From an uncultured Bacteroidota bacterium (GTDB lineage: Bacteria; Bacteroidota; Bacteroidia; NS11-12g; UBA955): a stretch of DNA of 8,421 nucleotides. The notes beneath the pieces are model-generated. The model was not told the DNA's origin. It saw nothing but the letters and a program-made list of their open reading frames with translations, and did not search any database. The stretch is from assembly GCA_903959115.1 (NCBI GenBank), contig CAJBVU010000019.1, positions 1-8,421 on the forward strand, given 5' to 3'. Position 1 is the stretch's first letter, and every line of letters begins with the position of its first letter. This document shows, one piece after another, positions 1 through 5,188 of the stretch. A program made the translations under genes and the position numbers.

Positions 1-1052
1 ATGATCATATCTGTACCTGCAGGCAAACTGATTTCACCAGTTACGACTGTAGTACGGAAGTAAAACTGTGGACGGTACTTGTTGAAGAATGGAGTGTGAC
101 GTCCACCTTCTTCTTTGCTCAATACGTATACCTCAGCTTTGAACTTCTTGTGAGGAGTAACTGACTTAGGAGCACAGATAACCATACCGCGACGGATATC
201 ATTTTTATCGATACCACGCAACAAGATACCAGCGTTATCACCCGCTTCACCACGATCCAACAACTTACGGAACATTTCTACCCCAGTACAAGTTGATGTC
301 AATGTTGAACCAAATCCGATGATTTCTACAGCGTCTTGAACGTTGATCACACCACGCTCGATACGACCAGTAGCAACTGTACCACGACCAGTGATCGAGA
401 ATACATCTTCTACAGGCATCAAGAAAGGCTGATCCACCAAACGTGGTGGAACTGGAATCCACTCATCTACTGCCGCCATCAATTCCATGATAGTAGCAAC
501 CCACTTCTCGTCTCCATTCAATCCACCCAAAGCAGATCCACGGATAATTGGAGTGTCCGATGAGAATTCGTAGAATTCTAACAATTCACGCATCTCCATT
601 TCAACTAAATCCAACATTTCTGGATCGTCTACCATGTCGACTTTGTTCATGAATACAACCAAACGAGGAACACCAACCTGACGAGCCAACAAGATATGTT
701 CGCGTGTCTGTGGCATTGGACCGTCTGTAGACGCAACCACCAAAATCGCACCGTCCATCTGTGCAGCACCCGTTACCATGTTCTTTACATAGTCGGCGTG
801 ACCTGGACAGTCAACGTGAGCATAGTGACGCGCAGCAGTTGAATACTCAACGTGAGCCGTGTTAATTGTAATACCGCGCTCTTTCTCCTCAGGAGCAGAG
901 TCGATTGACTCGAATGAACGCATTTCAGAAAGACCAGCCTTGGCCAGTACAGTAGTGATGGCCGCAGTCAAAGTGGTCTTACCGTGGTCTACGTGACCAA
1001 TAGTACCAATGTTCAAGTGCGGCTTGGAACGGTCAAATGTTTCTTTTGCCAT
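1..1052 (-). CDS. tuf: Elongation factor Tu, C-terminus cut by window edge
   Basis: EF-Tu is the cytoplasmic GTPase that delivers aminoacyl-tRNA to the ribosome. The minus-strand reading from the ATG at 1052-1050 gives MAKETFDRSKPHLNIGTIGH. All GTPase signatures follow: P-loop GHVDHGKTT near residues 19-27, switch I RGITI near 59-63, DCPGH near 81-85, NKVD near 136-139 and GSAL near 173-176. Domain 2 (VFSITGRGTVATGRIERG) and most of domain 3 (KEEGGRHTPFFNKYRPQFYFR) are also present. 350 codons are visible with no stop. EF-Tu is usually about 395 residues, so roughly 45 are missing beyond the left edge. The leader 1053-1084 is A-rich and has no Shine-Dalgarno. No terminator separates the gene from the four upstream tRNAs, so co-transcription is likely. 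Identification is certain; whether the genome has a second copy cannot be seen. Confidence 0.98.
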   Translation of the reverse strand, partial: MAKETFDRSKPHLNIGTIGHVDHGKTTLTAAITTVLAKAGLSEMRSFESIDSAPEEKERGITINTAHVEYSTAARHYAHVDCPGHADYVKNMVTGAAQMDGAILVVASTDGPMPQTREHILLARQVGVPRLVVFMNKVDMVDDPEMLDLVEMEMRELLEFYEFSSDTPIIRGSALGGLNGDEKWVATIMELMAAVDEWIPVPPRLVDQPFLMPVEDVFSITGRGTVATGRIERGVINVQDAVEIIGFGSTLTSTCTGVEMFRKLLDRGEAGDNAGILLRGIDKNDIRRGMVICAPKSVTPHKKFKAEVYVLSKEEGGRHTPFFNKYRPQFYFRTTVVTGEISLPAGTDMI

Positions 1053-1084
1053 AGTTGTTTGTTTTGTGTTGTTTTTGTTGTTTG

Positions 1085-1156
1085 AGCCAATGAGGGGAAT
1101 TGAACCCCTGACCTTTTCCTTACCAAGGAAACGCTCTACCCCTGAGCTACATCGGC
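1085..1156 (-). tRNA. tRNA-Thr (anticodon GGT)
   Basis: The minus strand folds into a 72-nt cloverleaf. The acceptor is GCCGATG paired with CATTGGC (one G-T wobble) plus discriminator T. The D-arm is GCTC/GAGC, the anticodon arm is TTTCC-TTGGTAA-GGAAA with anticodon GGT, and the T-arm contains GGTTCAATTCC. CCA is not encoded. This is the promoter-distal tRNA of the cluster and lies 32 nt before the tuf start, as thrT does before tufB in E. coli. Confidence 0.97.
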
Positions 1157-1164
1157 TTATCCCC

Positions 1165-1182
1165 ACAAAGGATAACCTTTGT
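1165..1182 (-). other. Hairpin in the tRNA-Gly / tRNA-Thr(GGT) spacer
   Basis: ACAAAGG (1165-1171) and CCTTTGT (1176-1182) form a perfect 7-bp stem around a 4-nt loop. It fills most of the 35-nt spacer between the two tRNAs. No T-tract follows in the direction of transcription, so it is not a good terminator. A role as a processing or spacing hairpin is inferred. Confidence 0.6.
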
Positions 1183-1191
1183 TTCGATGCG

Positions 1192-1264
1192 AGCGGGAGA
1201 CGAGGCTCGAACTCGCGACCTACAGCTTGGAAGGCTGTCGCTCTACCAACTGAGCTACTCCCGC
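1192..1264 (-). tRNA. tRNA-Gly (anticodon TCC)
   Basis: The minus strand gives a 73-nt cloverleaf. The acceptor is GCGGGAG paired with CTCCCGC plus discriminator T. The D-arm is GCTC/GAGC, the anticodon arm is ACAGC-CTTCCAA-GCTGT with anticodon TCC, and the T-loop is GTTCGAGCC. CCA is not encoded. It occupies the glyT position of the conserved tRNA-tuf operon. Confidence 0.97.
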
Positions 1265-1285
1265 GTTTTAGATATAAAAGTGTAG

Positions 1286-1365
1286 TGGGGGCAAGTGGAC
1301 TCGAACCACTGAACCCGAAGGAGCGGATTTACAGTCCGCCGCAATTGCCGCTATGCGATGCCCCC
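1286..1365 (-). tRNA. tRNA-Tyr (anticodon GTA)
   Basis: The minus strand gives an 80-nt class II tRNA. The acceptor is GGGGGCA paired with TGCCCCC plus discriminator A. The anticodon arm is GCGGA-CTGTAAA-TCCGC with anticodon GTA. A long variable arm built on CTCCTTCGGGTTC is present, as expected for bacterial tRNA-Tyr, and the T-loop is GTTCGAGTCC. CCA is not encoded. It takes the tyrU position of the conserved operon. Confidence 0.97.
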
Positions 1366-1373
1366 AATAAATC

Positions 1374-1388
1374 CAAGGTTTCCCCTTG
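1374..1388 (-). other. Small hairpin in the tRNA-Thr(TGT) / tRNA-Tyr spacer
   Basis: CAAGG (1374-1378) and CCTTG (1384-1388) form a 5-bp stem with a 5-nt loop. It lies in the 46-nt spacer, inside the loop closed by the 13-bp inverted repeat. It is weak alone, but it adds to the structured tRNA spacers of this operon. Confidence 0.4.
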
Positions 1389-1411
1389 ATCGGTTGCACT
1401 TTTATATCTGG

Positions 1412-1484
<73 letters not shown>

Positions 1485-1535
1485 TTTTAACCTTAAGAAC
1501 GTGTGTGACCGAGGCCACTATCCCAAAAAGGACTG

Positions 1536-1566
1536 CAAAAATAGTATTTATTTATGAATTGACAAA
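1536..1566 (-). promoter_or_regulatory. Bacteroidota-type promoter of the tRNA-tuf operon
   Basis: On the minus strand a -33 element TTTG (1566-1563) is followed by a 19-nt spacer and a -7 element TATTTTTG (1543-1536). This matches the Bacteroidota TTTG / TAnnTTTG pattern at normal spacing. Transcription would start near 1530, giving a leader of about 45 nt before the first tRNA. The region upstream (1567-1610) is AT-rich with a T-run and could act as an UP-like element. The match is seen; promoter activity is inferred. Confidence 0.75.
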
Positions 1567-1646
1567 CCCTTCTTGCATTTTTTACACATAAATTTTACTG
1601 TCCAATTCATCCGTCCCCCAAAAACACCATTTCCTCAATTACCAAT

Positions 1647-1676
1647 ATTGCCTCAACAATTTCTTTTATACCTTTG
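1647..1676 (+). promoter_or_regulatory. Bacteroidota-type promoter of the DUF4340-djlA-DMT group
   Basis: ATTG (1647-1650), an 18-nt spacer and TACCTTTG (1669-1676) match the -33 / -7 pattern of the Bacteroidota housekeeping sigma factor. It diverges from the tRNA-tuf promoter across about 80 nt. The -7 box ends only 6 nt before the ATG at 1683, so the transcript would have almost no 5' leader. Confidence 0.65.
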
Positions 1677-1682
1677 TAGCCT

Positions 1683-2717
1683 ATGCAAAAACGCATCCTT
1701 ATCGCCGCAACCCTATTGGTCTCTGCCATCCTCATTACCTTTGTGTTATGGCGGAATATCAACAGCACTACCGCGATTTCCCACGACATATTTGCGCTCA
1801 AATCACCACAGAAAATTACCAAAATCACCTTCTCCCCCAACAATACCAAACTGCCTTATCTATCAATAGAAAAAATTAATGAGCATTGGATTGTCCGCAC
1901 AGAAACCCAATCTTTCCCAGCCGATACCCATGCAATTCATGAATTACTCTATTGGGCAATGCCACAATTGCAAGTAAAATGTCCCGTAGCCGACGCCTCA
2001 AAAGAAACCGTAACCAAAGATATCGCACTAAATGGCACAAAAGTCATCTTCTCCCAGGACAATAAAGAAGTCCATACCCTATACGTTGGATTCCCCACAC
2101 CAACCCAAGACGCTACCTATATGTATTTCCCTGGCACGGAACGACCCTGCGAAATTACGGTCCCCGGATTTGTTGGCTACCTTACGCCCTATTTCAACAC
2201 CAATATTCAACTCTGGCGGTCCATGTTTATGATCGATGCGTCCGTCGCCGACATTAAATCGATAAAAGTCACCTACCCCTCCCAACCCCAAGAATCATTT
2301 ACGATCACACAAGACCATGATCGCATCGAATTAAAAAACATTAGCAACCAACCCATAGCTGCCAACCAAAGCTTGATCGCGGGTTATTTGGAATTGTCTA
2401 AAACGCTCGCCCGCGAAGCGGGCGAGCCAGCCGGTATTAATAACAACCCAAACGCCATCAAACTAATAACCCAATCCCAACCCGTCGTGATTTTTGAATA
2501 TACCTTCACCTCTCAAGCCGCTAAAACCATCACCATTTACCCCATGGACATTACCGCCGGTGAAACCTATAGTATGGAAGAGAAAAATGGCAAACTCAAA
2601 ACCAAAGAAACCAATATTTATTGGGCCAAAGAATCGGGCGACCCCCTGCTTTGGGTGATTCAAGACATCGTTTTGCACAACCGACTTAAAAAATTGAGCG
2701 ATTTCAACAATCGTTAA
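1683..2717 (+). CDS. DUF4340-like membrane-anchored protein
   Basis: This 344-residue protein has an N-terminal signal or membrane anchor (about residues 4-23, ILIAATLLVSAILITFVLW) followed by a large extracytoplasmic part. The central stretch LYVGFPTPTQDATYMYFPG...ITVPGFVGYLTPYFNTNIQLWRS resembles what I remember of Bacteroidota DUF4340 proteins, where 'YVGGPTQDHLGTYM' and 'PGFNGYLTPRYF...LWR' are recurrent. The early IEKINEHWIVR segment also fits the family. No enzymatic motif is visible and the function is unknown. Some DUF4340 members sit in gliding or ABC-transporter loci, but nothing here supports that role. The ATG lies 6 nt after a -7 box, so the mRNA may be nearly leaderless. A perfect 10-bp hairpin lies within codons 241-249. 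The gene is followed by an 82-nt gap with no terminator. Confidence 0.75.
   Translation: MQKRILIAATLLVSAILITFVLWRNINSTTAISHDIFALKSPQKITKITFSPNNTKLPYLSIEKINEHWIVRTETQSFPADTHAIHELLYWAMPQLQVKCPVADASKETVTKDIALNGTKVIFSQDNKEVHTLYVGFPTPTQDATYMYFPGTERPCEITVPGFVGYLTPYFNTNIQLWRSMFMIDASVADIKSIKVTYPSQPQESFTITQDHDRIELKNISNQPIAANQSLIAGYLELSKTLAREAGEPAGINNNPNAIKLITQSQPVVIFEYTFTSQAAKTITIYPMDITAGETYSMEEKNGKLKTKETNIYWAKESGDPLLWVIQDIVLHNRLKKLSDFNNR
2405..2427 (+). repeat. Perfect 10-bp GC-rich hairpin inside the DUF4340-like gene
   Basis: GCTCGCCCGC (2405-2414), loop GAA, then GCGGGCGAGC (2418-2427) form a perfect palindrome. It is far more GC-rich than the surrounding AT-leaning codons. It encodes LAREAGEP in frame. 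Possible readings are a REP-like unit that landed in frame, or an mRNA structural element. No T-tract follows, so it is not an intrinsic terminator. Confidence 0.7.
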
Positions 2718-2799
2718 CACCAAGCTCAACCGGAAAGTCAGCCCCTCAACCTATCGTAAACCCGCAAATTATTTCTTCAACCAATCCCCCAATCAAACA

Positions 2800-3570
2800 G
2801 TGAAATTTCAGTTTTCCATCGCCGGTGCCGTCCTTGGCCTCATGTCCTCAGGCCCCACAGGCGCAGTCATAGGCTTTCTCGTTGGCATGTACATCGATTT
2901 CGTAAACACACCTGAAAGCGAACGAAACAAAACCAGCAGCACCTATCAACAACGAAGCCATAGCCAAGATTATTACAGCGATAATTACCCGCCTTCTGAT
3001 TTCAAAAACTCCCTGCTTATCTTGATAGCAGCCACTATGAATGCCGACGGGTCAGTCCTTAGAAGCGAACTCGATTTAGTTAAATCGATGCTTATACGCA
3101 CCTATGGCGAAGAAGAAGCCAGAATGCTATTGCTCCGACTTCGCGATTACCTCAAACAGTCGCATAACCTAGCCGAAGTCTGCCGAAACCTGCGCAACCG
3201 CATGGGCTACTCCCCTAGATTAGAATTGCTTCACGTACTTTTTAGAATTTCCCGCGCAGATGGCGACATCTCTGCCCCTGAAATCAATCTCCTCCAGCAA
3301 ATTGCGACGCAACTTGGCATCAGTACCCCCGATTACCTTTCCATTCGTGCGATGTTTATTTCGTCCCCCGATGGCGATTTTCAGATTTTAGAGATCAGCA
3401 CCTCAGCCACCGAAGAAGAAGCAAAAAAAGCCTATCGCAAAATGGTGATGCGCTTTCACCCAGACAGATTGGGTGGACTAGACGTTGCAGAACGAAAAGC
3501 CGCAGAATCCAAATTTCTTAAGGTTCAACAAGCCTACGAAAACATAAAAAAATCAAAAGGCTGGTCATGA
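2800..3570 (+). CDS. djlA: DjlA-like membrane-anchored TerB/J-domain co-chaperone
   Basis: This 256-residue protein probably recruits and stimulates DnaK at the inner membrane. The architecture matches DjlA. A glycine-rich membrane segment (residues 6-33, AGAVLGLMSSGPTGAVIGFL) is followed by a polar linker with Tyr/Ser/Gln (40-66). A TerB-like all-helical domain (about 68-186) contains the paired NADGSVLRSELDLVK and RADGDISAPEINLL motifs. A C-terminal J domain (about 192-254) has the essential HPD at 220-222 inside AYRKMVMRFHPDR. Length is close to E. coli DjlA (about 270). The GTG start at 2800 is chosen because it includes the whole membrane segment and aligns with the DjlA N-terminus. The next ATG (2842) would cut that segment in half. 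The stop overlaps the following gene by ATGA, implying translational coupling. A more generic name would be TerB family / DnaJ domain protein. Confidence 0.88.
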   Translation: MKFQFSIAGAVLGLMSSGPTGAVIGFLVGMYIDFVNTPESERNKTSSTYQQRSHSQDYYSDNYPPSDFKNSLLILIAATMNADGSVLRSELDLVKSMLIRTYGEEEARMLLLRLRDYLKQSHNLAEVCRNLRNRMGYSPRLELLHVLFRISRADGDISAPEINLLQQIATQLGISTPDYLSIRAMFISSPDGDFQILEISTSATEEEAKKAYRKMVMRFHPDRLGGLDVAERKAAESKFLKVQQAYENIKKSKGWS

Positions 3571-4442
3571 TGCGCGTGCACATCGCTCTGTTTTTCGTAA
3601 GCCTGCTTTATGCCATCCTTTTTTCCTGGGCCGGTCAAATCATGCCCAACTATTTGCGGCCTGAAGCCTTCGTAATGCTTCGCGTAATCACCGCAACAAC
3701 ACTATTTTATCTGGTCGCGCTGACCCAAACCTCAGAAAAAATCGACTGGAAAGCCCATGGCAAAGAACTCGCAATCTGCGGATTTTTTGGTACAAGCGCC
3801 AACATGTATTTATTTTTTCACGGCTTGGCCCTCACCCACCCAATCAACGGCGCCATCTTGATGCTTGTCACTCCGCTATTTGTGGGCATATTCGACCATA
3901 TCCGTGTCAAAGCCTACCCTAAACCTTGGTTCATCGTAGGAACAATCATTGCAGCTGCCGGCAGTATTTGGTTGATGATTGGCAAAGGCGCAGTATTTAA
4001 CAAGGAAACATTAATGGGCGACCTCTATGTGGCTGTCAACGCGCTGTTCTACGCCATCTATTTGGTCCGTGTAAAACGCATCGCCCATTTTTACAAACCC
4101 ATCACCATCAATAAGATCACTTTTACCTTTGGCACGCTGTATATGCTGCCCATCGGCGGGATGGCATTATTGCACACCGATTTCCATGCTTTTACACCAA
4201 ACATTAGTACCAAAGTTGTTTATGTCCTATTCTTTACGAGTTTCTTAGTCTACTTACTCAATTCCTACGCGGTAAAAAAAGCGGGACCCACACTTGCGGG
4301 ATTGTACATCTACCTTCAGCCTGTTATGGCTAGCATCATTGCGGTATTGCTTGGAGCAGACACTTTAACAGTATCCAAAGTCGCTACGATGACCCTAATC
4401 ATGGGCGGGGTATTTTTGGCCACACGGTTCTCTCCGAAATAA
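3567..4442 (+). CDS. DMT superfamily (EamA-type) transporter
   Basis: This 291-residue integral membrane protein has about ten hydrophobic segments in two homologous halves, as in EamA/DMT permeases. The first half runs from ALFFVSLLYAILFSWAGQ to AGSIWLMIGKG (residues 7-140). The second starts at MGDLYVAVNALFYAIYLVRV (150-169). The late segment TSFLVYLLNSYAVKKAGPTLAGLYIYLQPVMASIIAVLLG (about 224-263) has the family's typical 'AGPT...QPV.A' pattern before the last helix. Such proteins export metabolites or amino acids, but the substrate cannot be read from sequence. The start overlaps the djlA stop (ATGA at 3567-3570). A second in-frame ATG at 3570 is equally possible and shortens the protein by one residue. 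Confidence 0.9.
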   Translation: MMRVHIALFFVSLLYAILFSWAGQIMPNYLRPEAFVMLRVITATTLFYLVALTQTSEKIDWKAHGKELAICGFFGTSANMYLFFHGLALTHPINGAILMLVTPLFVGIFDHIRVKAYPKPWFIVGTIIAAAGSIWLMIGKGAVFNKETLMGDLYVAVNALFYAIYLVRVKRIAHFYKPITINKITFTFGTLYMLPIGGMALLHTDFHAFTPNISTKVVYVLFFTSFLVYLLNSYAVKKAGPTLAGLYIYLQPVMASIIAVLLGADTLTVSKVATMTLIMGGVFLATRFSPK

Positions 4443-4455
4443 TCCAAAAAATCGT

Positions 4456-4463
4456 TATCTTTG
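4456..4463 (+). promoter_or_regulatory. Probable -7 promoter element for the 108-aa gene
   Basis: TATCTTTG fits the Bacteroidota TAnnTTTG element and lies 14 nt before the ATG at 4478, in the short gap after the transporter stop. I see no clear TTTG or TTG at the expected -33 distance, so this is a one-box match. Transcription would start near 4469 with a very short leader. Confidence 0.45.
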
Positions 4464-4477
4464 CACTTTATACAATT

Positions 4478-4804
4478 ATGCGTACCAAAGAAGCCAACGA
4501 CATACTCAACAGCGCTATCGAAAGTGTAGAGAAAAACGGTATTTCTGCCGAGACCCTTATCCCTCAGTTGCAGGCAGCTCGCGAACATGCACTTCAGGAA
4601 AACGATCCTTTGGTGACACGCGCATTGCGTTTGGCCTGGCAGCATTTGGAATCAAACGATTCTTTTGACACTGAATTGGCAGAAGAAATCGAGACTCCAG
4701 AAGAGAATTTTGCATATTTCTTGGCTCTTTGCGTAAAGTCAGACAACGCCCTCAACCGTGATGAGTTACGCGTTATGACAAACCAGCTCCAGCAGTTGGC
4801 CTAA
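4478..4804 (+). CDS. Small acidic helical protein of unknown function
   Basis: This 108-residue protein has no signal peptide, membrane segment or cysteine pairs. It is acidic and rich in Glu, Ala and Leu. It reads as several amphipathic helices: about 1-20, 24-38, 43-58, 72-87 and 92-107. The tail CVKSDNALNRDELRVMTNQLQQL loosely resembles an EF-hand or TerB-like helix-loop-helix, but the loop lacks a convincing full metal-ligand set. I do not recognise the family. It has its own probable -7 element, and its stop lies 9 nt before the next gene, so it may be co-transcribed with the metal-type locus. Nothing in its sequence links it to metals. Coding status is supported by uninterrupted reading across nearly all of the gap and by codon use like its neighbours. 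Confidence 0.75.
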   Translation: MRTKEANDILNSAIESVEKNGISAETLIPQLQAAREHALQENDPLVTRALRLAWQHLESNDSFDTELAEEIETPEENFAYFLALCVKSDNALNRDELRVMTNQLQQLA

Positions 4805-4813
4805 GCCATTTCG

Positions 4814-5152
4814 ATGCAAGGGTGTCGCACCCATATCGCTCGCTTATGTATTCTGCTTTTCCTTGTTTTTCAAGGAAACATCCATCACAAACACTTTGAA
4901 TTCAACTGGGCCGAACTCACCTATCACGAGCACGGCGTTGTGCACTTTCATTCGCATGATTGCGATGCACAATCCCACATTTCGGAAGATTGCGCCGTTT
5001 GCGATTTCACCAAAGTGGTGGCAGATGTTACACATTACCACCCACTTACCCAACCCGTACAATTTTATCAAATCAATCCACCAGCCATAGCGCCTTTGGT
5101 GATTTTCATTTCCGCTGAACAACCCAAGAACAAAGCACCCCCTTGCGTTTAA
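4814..5152 (+). CDS. Small His/Cys-rich exported or membrane protein, metal-locus type
   Basis: This 112-residue protein starts with a hydrophobic segment (residues 8-20, IARLCILLFLVFQ) that can act as signal or anchor. A His-rich stretch follows (24-58: HHKH, HEH, HFHSHDC, SHI). A CxxC motif follows, DCAVCDF (60-63), then HYH (74-76). A second weakly hydrophobic stretch (89-100) precedes a short tail ending KAPPCV. From memory, this layout (His-rich core, C-x-x-C-D-F, 'APP' end) recurs in small Bacteroidota proteins encoded just before TonB-dependent receptors, and it is loosely similar to DUF2946. Inference: a periplasmic-facing metal-binding accessory. It lies 36 nt upstream of the receptor gene with no terminator between. 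No Shine-Dalgarno or clear promoter is visible before it. No enzymatic role can be assigned. Confidence 0.7.
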   Translation: MQGCRTHIARLCILLFLVFQGNIHHKHFEFNWAELTYHEHGVVHFHSHDCDAQSHISEDCAVCDFTKVVADVTHYHPLTQPVQFYQINPPAIAPLVIFISAEQPKNKAPPCV

Positions 5153-5188
5153 TGGCCTCGATTCTACGAAGTAATTAAACCAAACCGC

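Larger units (their letters stand above)
1270..1409 (-). repeat. 13-bp perfect inverted repeat flanking tRNA-Tyr
   Basis: AGATATAAAAGTG at 1270-1282 is the exact reverse complement of CACTTTTATATCT at 1397-1409. The arms lie 3 nt beyond the 3' end of tRNA-Tyr and 31 nt before its 5' end. In the transcript they could pair into a long stem that closes a loop containing the whole pre-tRNA-Tyr. The repeat is seen directly. A role in pre-tRNA processing is inference. Confidence 0.75.

Noticed and set aside
265..563. Short open frames opposite or out of frame with tuf
   Set aside because: They lie wholly within the EF-Tu gene in other frames, use poor starts and show no recognisable protein features.
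2718..2799. Possible terminator or promoter between the DUF4340-like gene and djlA
   Set aside because: I found no stable hairpin with a T-tract and no TAnnTTTG element in this 82-nt gap.
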